DNA of 64,000 nt from Helicobacter pylori (GCF_900120335.1 NZ_LT635477.1:992001-1056000); one strand, 5' to 3'. Shown: positions 1 through 10,198, counted from the first letter of the stretch. Notes: generated from the letters alone by a model not told the origin. Translations and numbers: made by a program.

Positions 1-558
1 AGCGATATAAAGACTGAATAAAATCGCGCTCGCTCCCGCAATGACAACCTGGAACATGGGGCTACCCAAAAACAAGTTAATGAGCGAACACACTACCACC
101 ACAATCAAAGCGATAAAGAGCATTTTACCCATATTCGCTAGATCGTTTTTAGTCTTAAGGGCATACACGCTCATCAAACCAAAAACAATGGTTGTCATGC
201 CTAAAGCTTGCCAAACCGCTCCTAAACCAGCTTTTGCAATCACCATGCCCAACAAAGGCACTAAAGTAACCCCTGATAATGAAGTGAAAGCAAACAGCAT
301 GAATAAATTCAAACCGGGTTTGGATTTAGAAAACATCAAACCAAAAAACGCCGCAATTTCAGCGATAAAAAACACCCATTTATACTGCACTACGGCTTGA
401 AAATTCATTAAACCCAATAACGCCCCAACAGTCGCTAATAACAAACTGCCCGCAAAGAACTTATAAGTCGTTTTAACAAAACTTACCAGCTCGCTTTCAT
501 GCAACACAGAATCTTCTGCATACGCGTTACGAGAATTCGCTCTGTCATACAATGCCAT
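1..558 (-). CDS. BI-1/YccA-family integral membrane protein (3' part outside window)
   Basis: Reading the minus strand from an ATG at 558 gives an open frame of 186 codons running off the window edge. A good ribosome binding site (AAGGAG) lies just upstream of the ATG. After a hydrophilic N-terminus of about 35 residues there are successive hydrophobic segments (for example FFAGSLLLATVGALLG and WVFFIAEIAAFFGLMF), consistent with six or seven membrane helices. The pattern resembles the Bax-inhibitor-1/YccA/YbhL family of inner-membrane proteins; in E. coli YccA interacts with the FtsH protease. By position it would be HP0920. It is divergent from the GAPDH gene. Family call is fairly sure; biological role is not known from the sequence. 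Confidence 0.8.
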   Translation of the reverse strand, partial: MALYDRANSRNAYAEDSVLHESELVSFVKTTYKFFAGSLLLATVGALLGLMNFQAVVQYKWVFFIAEIAAFFGLMFSKSKPGLNLFMLFAFTSLSGVTLVPLLGMVIAKAGLGAVWQALGMTTIVFGLMSVYALKTKNDLANMGKMLFIALIVVVVCSLINLFLGSPMFQVVIAGASAILFSLYIA

Positions 559-619
559 GTTTTACTCCTTGAAATTCAACTCAATAAACAATTTAAATTA
601 ACCCTATAGCTAGGTCCAA

Positions 620-625
620 TATAAT
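620..625 (+). promoter_or_regulatory. Putative -10 box for the GAPDH gene
   Basis: TATAAT, predicting transcription start near 632 and a 5' leader of roughly 70 bases before the ATG at 704. No convincing -35 box, as is usual in this species. Inferred from sequence only. Confidence 0.5.
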
Positions 626-703
626 AGCGCAAAATGTAGTAAAATACCAAACAAAACCCCCTAAAAATTGAAATTGAAGTCTGAAAATAGGATAATAGTT
701 ACG

Positions 704-1702
704 ATGAAAATTTTTATCAATGGATTTGGCCGCATTGGGAGATGCGTTTTAAGAGCGATTTTAGAGCGCAATGATACAAACCCTCAACTAGAAGTGATAG
801 GCATCAATGACCCCGCTAATTGGGAAATTCTCGCTTATCTTTTAGAGCATGACAGCGTGCATGGATTGCTCAATAAGGAGACGCGTTACTCTAATGGTAA
901 GCTTATTATCGGCTCGTTAGAAATCCCTGTTTTTAATAGCATCAAAGACTTGAAAGGCGTGGGTGTTATCATAGAGTGTTCAGGGAAGTTTTTAGAGCCT
1001 AAAACGCTAGAAAATTATCTTTTGCTTGGGGCTAAAAAGGTGTTGTTATCCGCTCCCTTTATGGGCGAATACGATGAAAAACAATACCCTACTTTAGTGT
1101 ATGGGGTCAATCATTTTCTCTATCAAAACCAAGCCATTGTTTCTAACGCCTCTTGCACGACTAACGCTATCGCGCCCATTTGCGCTATTTTAGATAAAGC
1201 TTTTAATATTAAAGAGGGCATGCTAACGACCATTCATAGCTACACGAGCGATCAAAAGCTCATTGATTTGGCCCACCCTTTGGATAAACGGCGCTCCAGA
1301 GCGGCTGCGAGCAACATTATCCCCACCACCACTAAAGCCGCTCTGGCCTTGCATAAAGTGTTACCCAATCTCAAAAACAAAATGCATGGGCATAGCGTGA
1401 GAGTGCCTAGCCTTGATGTGTCCATGATAGATTTGAGTTTATTTTTAGAAAAAAAGGCTCTCAAAGATCCGATCAATGATTTATTGATTGAAGCTTCCAA
1501 AGGGGTTTTAAAAGGCGTGTTGGAGATAGATTTGAAAGAAAGGGTGAGTTCTGATTTCATTTCTAACCCTAATAGCGTTATCATCGCGCCTGATTTGACT
1601 TTCACGCTAGAGAATATGGTCAAAATCATGGGGTGGTATGATAACGAATGGGGGTATTCTAATCGTTTGGTGGATATGGCGCAATTCATGTATCATTATT
1701 GA
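704..1702 (+). CDS. gap: Glyceraldehyde-3-phosphate dehydrogenase family protein
   Basis: Type I GAPDH of 332 residues: N-terminal Rossmann motif INGFGRIGR at 5-13, catalytic Cys151 in the SNASCTTN motif, catalytic His in TTIHSYTSD near 178, and the C-terminal [11 protein letters not shown] signature. It interconverts glyceraldehyde-3-phosphate and 1,3-bisphosphoglycerate in the cytoplasm. The frame is open from a TTG at 668, but the ATG at 704 starts exactly where family homology begins and has AGGA about 11 bases upstream, so I chose it. H. pylori is known to carry two GAPDH genes; this is the one beside the VacA-like gene (HP0921). The family includes erythrose-4-phosphate dehydrogenase (Epd), used in pyridoxal-phosphate synthesis, and I cannot exclude that activity. 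Cofactor choice is not determinable here. Confidence 0.9.
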   Translation: MKIFINGFGRIGRCVLRAILERNDTNPQLEVIGINDPANWEILAYLLEHDSVHGLLNKETRYSNGKLIIGSLEIPVFNSIKDLKGVGVIIECSGKFLEPKTLENYLLLGAKKVLLSAPFMGEYDEKQYPTLVYGVNHFLYQNQAIVSNASCTTNAIAPICAILDKAFNIKEGMLTTIHSYTSDQKLIDLAHPLDKRRSRAAASNIIPTTTKAALALHKVLPNLKNKMHGHSVRVPSLDVSMIDLSLFLEKKALKDPINDLLIEASKGVLKGVLEIDLKERVSSDFISNPNSVIIAPDLTFTLENMVKIMGWYDNEWGYSNRLVDMAQFMYHY

Positions 1703-1744
1703 GTCATTTTGCGAATCTTTTTGAGTTTGTTTAACATCAAATTG

Positions 1745-1750
1745 TATAAT
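1745..1750 (+). promoter_or_regulatory. Putative -10 box for vlpC
   Basis: Perfect TATAAT followed by a start region near 1757 and a short leader containing GGAG before the ATG at 1783. This suggests the autotransporter has its own promoter rather than depending on read-through from the GAPDH gene. Confidence 0.6.
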
Positions 1751-1782
1751 GTGGGATTTAATAAAAACGATTGGAGTTTTAA

Positions 1783-4700
1783 ATGGCGTTTAAAAAGGCC
1801 AGATTGATTTCCAGGTTTATTTCAAAGGGATCTTTCAAATTGAATAAGATCTCAAAGAAATTTTTCACATTGAATCGAATCTTAAAGCGTGAAAAGCCCT
1901 TAAAACGCCATAAAAAAACAAAATCCATTGAAAAGCCCTTTAATAAAAACAAATCTTTTTTAAAAGCTTCGGTTTTATTGATAGGAGCGTTAGGGGGGTT
2001 GTCCCACCTAATGGCTAACGAATGCCGTTATTGGTCATGGTCGTCTTGGAGTTATCAAGACAATATTGAAAGCGGTCCCAATTCACCCACGCACAACTCC
2101 TATTGTCTTTTTAGCAGTACTCAAGACTCTGGGACTTATTATTTAAACACTCTTACCACTTATAGCGCTGGTGGGGCTAGTTTCACGCAAAAATTCAATA
2201 ACGGCACGCTTGATATAAGGGGGAATATCCGCTTTGGAGGCACAGGTATTAATGGAGGTGATGTAGGGTATATCACAGGCACTTATGACGCTCAAACGAT
2301 GAATTTTAATTCTAGCCATATCACAACCGGAAACTCATACGCTGATGGCGGTGGGGCTACGCTCAATTTTAACGCGACTAACAATATCACTATCAATCAA
2401 GCGAGTTTTGATAACAGCGATGCAGGGACACAAAAATCTTACATGAATTTTAAAGGTTCTAACATCAAAGTCAGTGGCTCTAGCTTTACAGATGACACTG
2501 ATGGGGGCTTTAATTTCAGCGGTAATAACAATAATAGCACCATCTCCTTCAATCAAACCAGCTTCAATCAAGGGACTTATAATTTTAGTAACAGCACAAG
2601 TTCAAGCTTTGATAATAGTAGTTTCAATCAAGGCACTTATGATTTTAATGACAGCGTAAGCTTTAATAATAACACCTTCAATCAAGGGACTTATGATTTT
2701 AATGACAGCGTAAGCTTTAATAATAACACCTTCAATCAAGGTGCTTATCACTTTAATACCAGCAAGGTGAGTTTTTCAGGTACCAACACTTTAAATTCAA
2801 GTTCGCCTTTTGCTAGCCTTAAAGGCAGTGTGTCTTTTAATTCTAATGCGATCTTTAACCTCAATCAAACCCTTAATAATAATCAAACCTATGACATTCT
2901 CACTACAAACGGGGCGATCCAGTATGGGGTTTATCAAAGCTATTTGTGGGATCTAATCAATTATAAGGGCGATAAGGCTATTAGCCATGTTGAAGTGGGT
3001 AATAACACTTATGATGTAACCTTTGACATTGACGGGCAAGATGAAACCTTACAAGAAACCTTTAACAACCAATCTATTATTACCCAATTTTTAGGCGACA
3101 ATTTACAACAACAAGCCCAAAAAACCTATCAAGAGGATGTAGCTAATTCCCAAAACGCTTTGAATGGTGTTACTAGCGACAACACGATCGCAAATAACGA
3201 TACAAGCTACACTCAAAGCAAAAATGCTACTGTAGCTAAAGACGCTCAAAGTTTAGAAAACACCAACCAACAAATCCAACAAGATGAGCAAGCGTTAGAA
3301 AAAGATTTAGAAAATGTCAAACAATTAGCCAACTCCACCACAGGCTTTAACGAACAAGCTTTCACTCAAGCGCAAAAACAAGAACAACAAGATGAACAAA
3401 CCTTACAGAATGAGGAAAACGCTTTTAATACGGAACAAGAGGGATTGAAACAAGCGATAGCTAACGCTAAACATGTAAGCCCCACACCAAATCCGACACC
3501 AAGCCCCACACCCACTCCTACAAAACACACAGCGCCAAACACTCCCCCTAGTCAAGTTCCGCCCACGCCTACTCAAAATCCACCTGCAGAAAGCGTGTGG
3601 AATGGGGTTTATTGGCTTCAAAACAAAACTTACTCAAACAAAGGCATTTATTATATTGATCCTAACCTTTCAGGACAGAGCGGTCAAAGCGGCAACACGC
3701 TCAGCACCTATACAGCTAATTTGTTAGGGAGAAGTTTTGGCGTCAATGCTAACAATGGCACTTTGATCATAGGGAATAACACAGAGGGCGTGAATAGTAA
3801 TGGGTTGATTTGGATAGGGCATGGAGGCTTTGGTTATATTACCGGGACTTTTAATGCGGCTAACATTTACTTGACCAATAATTTTAAAACCGGTGAAGGC
3901 GTTTCAAACTCAGATGGTGGGGGAGCGAACATCACCTTTAAAGCAAGCGATAATATCACTATGGATGGCTTGAATTACAATAACGCTGAAACCGTTACTA
4001 AAATGATTCAAACAGGGGCCAGTCAGCATTCCTATACCACTTTTGACGCTACCAATAATATCAGCGTGACCAATTCTAGTTTTAGCGATATGACTTGGGG
4101 GAAATTCAGTTTTAGCGCTAAGAATATTTCGTTTTCTAACGCTTCGTTTAGTGGCTTTACAAACCCTGGAGGATCAAGCGTTATCAGCGCTAACGCTTCT
4201 AATTCTTTAAGCTTTATCAATTCTCGCTTGAATGGTGGAGCAGTTTATAATTTGTGGGCTAATAGCCTTATTTTCAATAACACGCAAGCGGTTTTCAATG
4301 TCTTGTATTCTAGGGGGACAAGCAATTTTAACGCTACCACACAGCTTTTAGGCAACACGAGTTTTACGCTTAGCTCTCAAAGTTTGCTGAACTTTAATGG
4401 CGATACAACTTTGCAAAACAACGCTAATATCACGCTTGGCAATAAAAGTCAAGCCGCTTTTAAAAATTCTTTAACGCTTGATAATAATTCTAATTTAAGC
4501 TTAGACAATCAAAGCGTTTTGAATGCGAATGGCACAAGCGCTTTTAACAATCAAGCGAGTCTCAATATTTATAATGGGAGTCAAGCGACCTTTAATAGCC
4601 TCTTTTTTAATGGCGGGACACTCAGTCTTAACGCTAGTAGCAAACTCAACGCTTCTAACGCTAGTTTTTCAAACAACACCACTATTAATTTAGACGATAG

Positions 4701-7700
4701 CGTTTTATCAGCCAATAACACAAGCTCTTTAAACGCTAATATCAATTTTCAAGGAGCAAGCCAGGCTGATTTTGGAGGCAACACGACTATTAATACAGCA
4801 AGCTTTAATTTTGACAGCGCAAGCTCATTGAATTTTAATAACCTTACGGCTAATGGGGCGTTAAATTTTAATGGTTATGCGCCCTCTTTAACTAAGGCTT
4901 TAATGAATGTCAGCGGGCAGTTTGTTTTAGGGAATAATGGGGATATTAATTTATCTGACATCAATATTTTTGACAGCATCACAAAATCTGTAACTTATAA
5001 CATCTTAAACGCTCAAAAAGGGATTACTGGCATTAGTGGGGCTAATGGCTATGAAAAAATCCTTTTTTATGGCATGAAAATCCAAAACGCTACCTATAGC
5101 GATAATAACAACATTCAAACTTGGTCGTTTATAAACCCTCTCAATTATTCTCAAATCATTCAAGAGAGCATTAAAAATGGGGATTTAACCATAGAAGTTT
5201 TAAATAACCCCAACTCAGCTTCCAACACTATTTTTAATATCGCTCCTGAGCTTTATAATTACCAAGCTTCCAAGCAAAATCCTACCGGCTATAGCTATGA
5301 TTATAGCGACAATCAAGCAGGCACTTATTACTTGACAAGCAACATTAAAGGTCTTTTCACCCCTAAAGGCTCTCAAACTCCTCAAGCCCCAGGCACTTAT
5401 AGCCCGTTCAACCAGCCTTTGAGTAGTTTGAATATCTACAATAAGGGTTTTTCTAGCGAGAATTTAAAAACGCTTTTAGGGATCCTTTCTCAAAATTCCG
5501 CCACCTTAAAAGAAATGATTGAATCCAACCAATTAGACAATATCACTAACATTAATGAAGTGTTGCAGCTCTTGGATAAGATTAAAATCACCCAAGCGCA
5601 AAAGCAAGCGCTCCTAGACATTATCAACCATTTGACTGACAACATCAATCAAACCTTTAATAACGGGAATCTCGTTATAGGCGCTACCCAAGATAATGTT
5701 ACAAACTCTACCAGCTCTATATGGTTTGGGGGCAATGGCTATAGCAGCCCTTGCGCGCTAGATAGCGCCACTTGTTCTTCTTTTAGAAACACTTACTTGG
5801 GGCAATTATTAGGCTCAACTTCCCCTTATTTAGGCTACATTAACGCTGATTTTAAAGCTAAAAGCATTTATATTACCGGGACAATTGGAAGTGGTAACAC
5901 CTTTGAAAGCGGAGGGAGTGCGGATGTAACCTTTCAAAGCACTAATAACTTAGTGTTGAATAAAGCTAATATAGAAGCTCAAGCCACAGACAATATCTTT
6001 AATCTTTTGGGTCAAGAAGGGATTGATAAAATCTTTAATCAAGGGAATTTAGCGAATGTTCTTAGTCAAATGGCTATGGAAAAAATCAAGCAAGCCGGCG
6101 GTTTAGGGAACTTTATAGAAAACGCTCTAAGCCCTTTGAGTAAGGAATTACCCGCTAGCTTGCAAGATGAAACCTTAGGCCAACTTATAGGTCAAAATAA
6201 CTTAGATGATTTATTGAATAATAGTGGAGTCATGAATGAAATCCAAAACATTATCAGTCAAAAATTAAGCATTTTTGGCAATTTTGTTACCCCATCCATC
6301 ATAGAAAACTACCTTGCTAAGCAGTCTTTAAAAAGCATGCTAGACGATAAAGGGCTTTTGAATTTTATCGGTGGGTATATAGACGCTTCTGAGATAAGCC
6401 CTATTTTAAGCGTGATTTTAAAGGATATTACTAACCCCCCTACAAGCCTGCAAAAAGACATTGGTGTGGTGGCGAACGACTTATTGAACGAGTTTTTAGG
6501 ACAAGATGTGGTTAAAAAGCTAGAAAGTCAAGGCTTAGTGAGTAATATCATCAATAATGTTATTTCTCAAGGCGGGTTGAGCGGCGTTTATGATCAAGGT
6601 TTAGGGAGCGTGTTACCGCTCTCTTTACAAAACGCGCTCAAAGAAAACGATTTAGGCGCTCTTTTATCGCCTAGAGGCTTGCATGATTTTTGGCAAAAAG
6701 GGTATTTTAACTTTTTAAGCAATGGCTATGTTTTTGTCAATAACAGCTCTTTTAGCAACGCTACTGGGGGTAGTTTGAATTTTGTCGCCAACAAGTCTAT
6801 TATCTTTAATGGCGATAATACGATTGACTTTAGCAAGTATCAGGGCGCATTGATTTTTGCTTCTAATGGTGTTTCTAATATCAATATCACCACCCTAAAC
6901 GCCACGAATGGCTTAAGCCTTAATGCGGGTTTGAATAACGTGAGCGTTCAAAAAGGAGAAATTTGTATCAATTTAGCCAATTGCCCTACAACCAAAAACA
7001 GCTCTCCTGCAAATTCTAGCGTAACCCCCACCAATGAAACTTTAAGCGTGCGCGCTAATAACTTCACTTTCTTAGGCGCAATCACCTCTAATGGGGCTAT
7101 TGATTTGTCCCAAGTAACAAATAATAGCGTTATAGGCACGCTCAATCTCAATGAAAACGCAACCTTGCAAGCCAATAATTTAACGATCACTAACGCTTTT
7201 GACAACGCCTCTAACTCTACGGCTAACATTAATGGTAATTTCACCTTAAACCAACAAGCGACTTTAAGCACTAACGCTAGTGGTTTGAATGTCATGGGGA
7301 ATTTTAATAGCTATGGCGATTTGGTGTTTAACCTCAGTCATTCAGTTAGTCATGCCATTATCAACGCTCAAGGCGCAGCGACGATCATGGCTAATAACAA
7401 TAACCCTTTAATCCAATTCAATACTTCTTCAAAAGAAACAGGCACTTACACGCTGATTGATAGCGCTAAAGCCATTTATTACGGGTATAACAACCAAATC
7501 ACAGGAGGCAGTAGCCTGGATAATTACCTTAAGCTTTATGCGCTCATTGATATTAATGGCAAGCACATGGTGATGACTGACAACGGCTTAACCTATAACG
7601 GGCAAGCCGTGAGCGTTAAAGATGGCGGTTTAGTTGTAGGCTTTAAGGATTCTCAAAACCAATACATTTACACTTCCATTCTTTATAATAAAGTGAAAAT

Positions 7701-8979
7701 CGCTGTTTCTAATGATCCTATCAATAACCCACAAGCCCCCACTTTAAAACAATATATCGCTCAAATTCAGGGCGTTCAAAGCGTGAATAGTATTGATCAA
7801 GCTGGAGGCAATCAAGCGATTAATTGGCTCAATAAAATCTTTGAAACTAAGGGAAGCCCTTTATTCGCTCCCTATTATTTAGAAAGCCATTCCACAAAAG
7901 ATTTAACCACGATCGCTGGAGACATTGCCAACACTTTAGAAGTCATCGCTAACCCTGATTTTAAAAATGACGCCACCAATATTTTACAGATCAACACCTA
8001 CACGCAGCAAATGAGCCGTTTAGCCAAGCTCTCTGACACTTCAACTTTCGCCCGTTCTGATTTCTTGGAACGCTTAGAAGCCCTTAAAAACAAGCGGTTT
8101 GCTGATGCGATCCCTAACGCTATGGATGTGATTTTAAAATACTCTCAAAGGAATAGAGTTAAAAATAATGTGTGGGCGACAGGAGTTGGAGGGGCTAGTT
8201 TCATTAGTGGAGGCACTGGAACTTTATATGGTATCAATATAGGGTATGACCGATTCATTAAGGGCGTGATTGTGGGGGGTTATGCCGCTTATGGGTATAG
8301 CGGGTTCCATGCAAACATCACTCAATCAGGCTCTAGCAATGTCAATATAGGCGTTTATAGCCGAGCGTTTATCAAAAGAAGCGAATTGACCATGAGCTTG
8401 AATGAGACTTGGGGATACAATAAAACTTTCATCAACTCCTATGACCCCCTACTCTCAATCATCAATCAGTCTTACAGATACGACACTTGGACGACTGACG
8501 CTAAAATCAATTATGGCTATGATTTCATGTTTAAAGATAAAAGCGTTATTTTTAAACCCCAAGTAGGCTTAAGCTATTATTACATTGGCTTGTCCGGTTT
8601 AAGGGGTATTATGGATGATCCTATTTACAACCAATTCAGAGCCAATGCTGACCCTAATAAAAAATCCGTTCTAACGATCAATTTTGCCCTAGAAAGTCGG
8701 CATTATTTCAATAAAAACTCTTATTATTTTGTGATTGCGGATGTGGGCAGAGACTTATTCATTAATTCTATGGGGGATAAAATGGTGCGTTTCATCGGTA
8801 ATAACACCCTAAGCTATAGAGATGGTGGCAGATACAACACTTTTGCCAGCATTATCACAGGCGGGGAGATAAGGTTATTCAAAACCTTTTATGTGAATGC
8901 GGGCATTGGGGCTAGGTTTGGGCTTGATTATAAAGATATTAATATTACCGGAAATATTGGTATGCGCTATGCTTTTTAA
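1783..8979 (+). CDS. vlpC: VacA-like autotransporter protein (type V secretion)
   Basis: A 2398-residue surface protein. Residues 1-60 form a long basic N-terminal extension, followed by a hydrophobic signal segment (about 62-79) ending near LMANEC. The passenger is rich in Asn, Ser and Gly and predicts a beta-helix. It has three related blocks marked by GY-I-x-G-x-F and GGGA/GGSA motifs near residues 160-200, 680-740 and 1350-1385. A Gln-rich probably coiled-coil stretch (about 440-565) and a Pro/Thr-rich hinge (about 566-603) separate the first two blocks. Residues about 1400-1645 are helix-like and repetitive in Leu/Ile. The last 270 residues form the autotransporter beta-barrel, ending in Phe (MRYAF). 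It lacks the VacA toxin p33/p55 region and is one of three known VacA-like proteins (ImaA, FaaA, VlpC); those proteins have been reported to aid stomach colonisation in mice. The frame is intact. Confidence 0.9.
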   Translation: MAFKKARLISRFISKGSFKLNKISKKFFTLNRILKREKPLKRHKKTKSIEKPFNKNKSFLKASVLLIGALGGLSHLMANECRYWSWSSWSYQDNIESGPNSPTHNSYCLFSSTQDSGTYYLNTLTTYSAGGASFTQKFNNGTLDIRGNIRFGGTGINGGDVGYITGTYDAQTMNFNSSHITTGNSYADGGGATLNFNATNNITINQASFDNSDAGTQKSYMNFKGSNIKVSGSSFTDDTDGGFNFSGNNNNSTISFNQTSFNQGTYNFSNSTSSSFDNSSFNQGTYDFNDSVSFNNNTFNQGTYDFNDSVSFNNNTFNQGAYHFNTSKVSFSGTNTLNSSSPFASLKGSVSFNSNAIFNLNQTLNNNQTYDILTTNGAIQYGVYQSYLWDLINYKGDKAISHVEVGNNTYDVTFDIDGQDETLQETFNNQSIITQFLGDNLQQQAQKTYQEDVANSQNALNGVTSDNTIANNDTSYTQSKNATVAKDAQSLENTNQQIQQDEQALEKDLENVKQLANSTTGFNEQAFTQAQKQEQQDEQTLQNEENAFNTEQEGLKQAIANAKHVSPTPNPTPSPTPTPTKHTAPNTPPSQVPPTPTQNPPAESVWNGVYWLQNKTYSNKGIYYIDPNLSGQSGQSGNTLSTYTANLLGRSFGVNANNGTLIIGNNTEGVNSNGLIWIGHGGFGYITGTFNAANIYLTNNFKTGEGVSNSDGGGANITFKASDNITMDGLNYNNAETVTKMIQTGASQHSYTTFDATNNISVTNSSFSDMTWGKFSFSAKNISFSNASFSGFTNPGGSSVISANASNSLSFINSRLNGGAVYNLWANSLIFNNTQAVFNVLYSRGTSNFNATTQLLGNTSFTLSSQSLLNFNGDTTLQNNANITLGNKSQAAFKNSLTLDNNSNLSLDNQSVLNANGTSAFNNQASLNIYNGSQATFNSLFFNGGTLSLNASSKLNASNASFSNNTTINLDDSVLSANNTSSLNANINFQGASQADFGGNTTINTASFNFDSASSLNFNNLTANGALNFNGYAPSLTKALMNVSGQFVLGNNGDINLSDINIFDSITKSVTYNILNAQKGITGISGANGYEKILFYGMKIQNATYSDNNNIQTWSFINPLNYSQIIQESIKNGDLTIEVLNNPNSASNTIFNIAPELYNYQASKQNPTGYSYDYSDNQAGTYYLTSNIKGLFTPKGSQTPQAPGTYSPFNQPLSSLNIYNKGFSSENLKTLLGILSQNSATLKEMIESNQLDNITNINEVLQLLDKIKITQAQKQALLDIINHLTDNINQTFNNGNLVIGATQDNVTNSTSSIWFGGNGYSSPCALDSATCSSFRNTYLGQLLGSTSPYLGYINADFKAKSIYITGTIGSGNTFESGGSADVTFQSTNNLVLNKANIEAQATDNIFNLLGQEGIDKIFNQGNLANVLSQMAMEKIKQAGGLGNFIENALSPLSKELPASLQDETLGQLIGQNNLDDLLNNSGVMNEIQNIISQKLSIFGNFVTPSIIENYLAKQSLKSMLDDKGLLNFIGGYIDASEISPILSVILKDITNPPTSLQKDIGVVANDLLNEFLGQDVVKKLESQGLVSNIINNVISQGGLSGVYDQGLGSVLPLSLQNALKENDLGALLSPRGLHDFWQKGYFNFLSNGYVFVNNSSFSNATGGSLNFVANKSIIFNGDNTIDFSKYQGALIFASNGVSNINITTLNATNGLSLNAGLNNVSVQKGEICINLANCPTTKNSSPANSSVTPTNETLSVRANNFTFLGAITSNGAIDLSQVTNNSVIGTLNLNENATLQANNLTITNAFDNASNSTANINGNFTLNQQATLSTNASGLNVMGNFNSYGDLVFNLSHSVSHAIINAQGAATIMANNNNPLIQFNTSSKETGTYTLIDSAKAIYYGYNNQITGGSSLDNYLKLYALIDINGKHMVMTDNGLTYNGQAVSVKDGGLVVGFKDSQNQYIYTSILYNKVKIAVSNDPINNPQAPTLKQYIAQIQGVQSVNSIDQAGGNQAINWLNKIFETKGSPLFAPYYLESHSTKDLTTIAGDIANTLEVIANPDFKNDATNILQINTYTQQMSRLAKLSDTSTFARSDFLERLEALKNKRFADAIPNAMDVILKYSQRNRVKNNVWATGVGGASFISGGTGTLYGINIGYDRFIKGVIVGGYAAYGYSGFHANITQSGSSNVNIGVYSRAFIKRSELTMSLNETWGYNKTFINSYDPLLSIINQSYRYDTWTTDAKINYGYDFMFKDKSVIFKPQVGLSYYYIGLSGLRGIMDDPIYNQFRANADPNKKSVLTINFALESRHYFNKNSYYFVIADVGRDLFINSMGDKMVRFIGNNTLSYRDGGRYNTFASIITGGEIRLFKTFYVNAGIGARFGLDYKDINITGNIGMRYAF
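2623..2755 (+). repeat. 54-bp tandem repeat within vlpC (18-residue unit)
   Basis: Two nearly identical 54-bp units (2623-2676 and 2677-2730, differing at one base, C/G) are followed by a partial third copy from 2731. The unit encodes FNQGTYDFNDSVSFNNNT. Degenerate relatives lie upstream (SFNQGTYNF). The period is a multiple of three, so copy-number change would preserve the frame and alter passenger length. Confidence 0.9.
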
Positions 8980-9030
8980 TGGTATCATTAAACCCATTTT
9001 TAACAAGCCCAATTCATAGCAGGATCACCC

Positions 9031-10131
9031 ATGCAATTTCCAAAAACCTTATCTTCTTTATCTTTATTATTTTTATCTTATTGTATCGCTGAAGAAAATG
9101 GGGCGTATGCGAGCGTGGGGTTTGAATATTCCATCAGTCATGCCGTTGAGCACAATAACCCCTTTTTGAATCAAGAACGCATCCAAACGATCTCTAACGC
9201 TCAAAATCAAATCAATAAACTCAATCAAGTCAAAAACGAAATCACAAACATGCCCAACACCTTTAACTACATCAACAACGCTTTAAAAAACAATGCTAAA
9301 CTAACCCCCACTGAAAAGCAAGCCGAAACCTACTACCTGCAATCCACGCTTCAAAACATTGAAAAAATAATGATGCTTAGCGGGGGCGTTGCGTCTAACC
9401 CACAATTAGCCCAAGCGTTAGAAAACATGAAAAAACCCATTACTAACCCTTTAGAATTGGTAGAAAACTTAAAAAATTTAGAATTACAATTCACCCAATC
9501 TCAAAACAACATGCTTTCTTCTTTGTCTTCTCAGATCGCTCAAATTTCAAATTCCTTAAACGCGCTTGATCCTAACTCTTATTCTAAAAACGTTTCAAGC
9601 ATGTATGGGGTAGGTTTGAGCGTAGGGTATAAGCATTTCTTTACCAAGAAAAAAAATCAAGGGTTTCGCTATTATTTGTTCTATGACTATGGCTACACTA
9701 ATTTTGGTTTTGTGGGCAACGGCTTTGATGGTTTAGGCAAAATGAATAACCACCTCTATGGGCTTGGGATAGATTATCTTTATAATTTCATTGATAATGC
9801 AAAAAAACATTCTAGCGTGGGTTTTTATGTAGGCTTTGCTTTAGCGGGGAGTTCGTGGGTAGGGAGTGGTTTAGGCATGTGGGTGAGCCAAACGGATTTT
9901 ATCAACAATTATTTGACTGGTTATCAAGCTAAAATGCACACGAGTTTTTTCCAGATCCCTTTGAATTTTGGGGTTCGTGTGAATGTTAATAGGCATAATG
10001 GCTTTGAAATGGGCTTAAAGATCCCTTTAGCAGTCAATTCTTTTTATGAAACGCATGGCAAAGGGTTAAACACTTCCCTCTTTTTCAAACGCCTTGTGGT
10101 GTTTAATGTGAGCTATGTTTATAGTTTTTAG
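9031..10131 (+). CDS. hopK: Hop-family outer membrane protein HopK
   Basis: A 366-residue precursor with a signal peptide of about 20 residues (cleavage near SYCIA-EENGA), the Hop N-terminal motif EENGAYASVGFEYS, a helical Gln/Asn-rich middle (residues 55-175) and a C-terminal beta-barrel ending VSYVYSF with the terminal aromatic residue needed for outer-membrane assembly. The ATG has AGGA ten bases upstream. By position it corresponds to HP0923 (hopK); the C-terminal half of HopK is known to be nearly identical to HopJ elsewhere in the genome, a likely gene-conversion pair. It starts 51 bases after vlpC and may be co-transcribed, although TATCAT at about 8982 could be a separate -10 box. An A8 tract at 9649-9656 lies in the coding region. 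Confidence 0.85.
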   Translation: MQFPKTLSSLSLLFLSYCIAEENGAYASVGFEYSISHAVEHNNPFLNQERIQTISNAQNQINKLNQVKNEITNMPNTFNYINNALKNNAKLTPTEKQAETYYLQSTLQNIEKIMMLSGGVASNPQLAQALENMKKPITNPLELVENLKNLELQFTQSQNNMLSSLSSQIAQISNSLNALDPNSYSKNVSSMYGVGLSVGYKHFFTKKKNQGFRYYLFYDYGYTNFGFVGNGFDGLGKMNNHLYGLGIDYLYNFIDNAKKHSSVGFYVGFALAGSSWVGSGLGMWVSQTDFINNYLTGYQAKMHTSFFQIPLNFGVRVNVNRHNGFEMGLKIPLAVNSFYETHGKGLNTSLFFKRLVVFNVSYVYSF

Positions 10132-10198
10132 GGGGGTAGGGAAACAGAAACCCCTTAAATGTTGGTGCACCGCAACCTTTGAATTTTAAAAACTAGAT

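Noticed and set aside
41..400. Plus-strand ORF of 119 codons
   Set aside because: It lies antisense to the BI-1/YccA-like gene, which has membrane-helix pattern, start and ribosome site.
668..703. Longer N-terminus for GAPDH from TTG
   Set aside because: Family homology starts at ATG 704 and the extra residues show no relation to GAPDH.
1252..1689. Minus-strand 145-codon ORF
   Set aside because: Shadow of the GAPDH gene.
9649..9656. A8 tract in hopK as a phase-variation site
   Set aside because: Encodes a Lys run in an intact frame; no promoter or signal-peptide context typical of switched Hop genes.
10132..10198. Bidirectional terminator between hopK and the tautomerase
   Set aside because: AGGGG/CCCCT can pair but with a 16-base loop and no T run; too weak to call.
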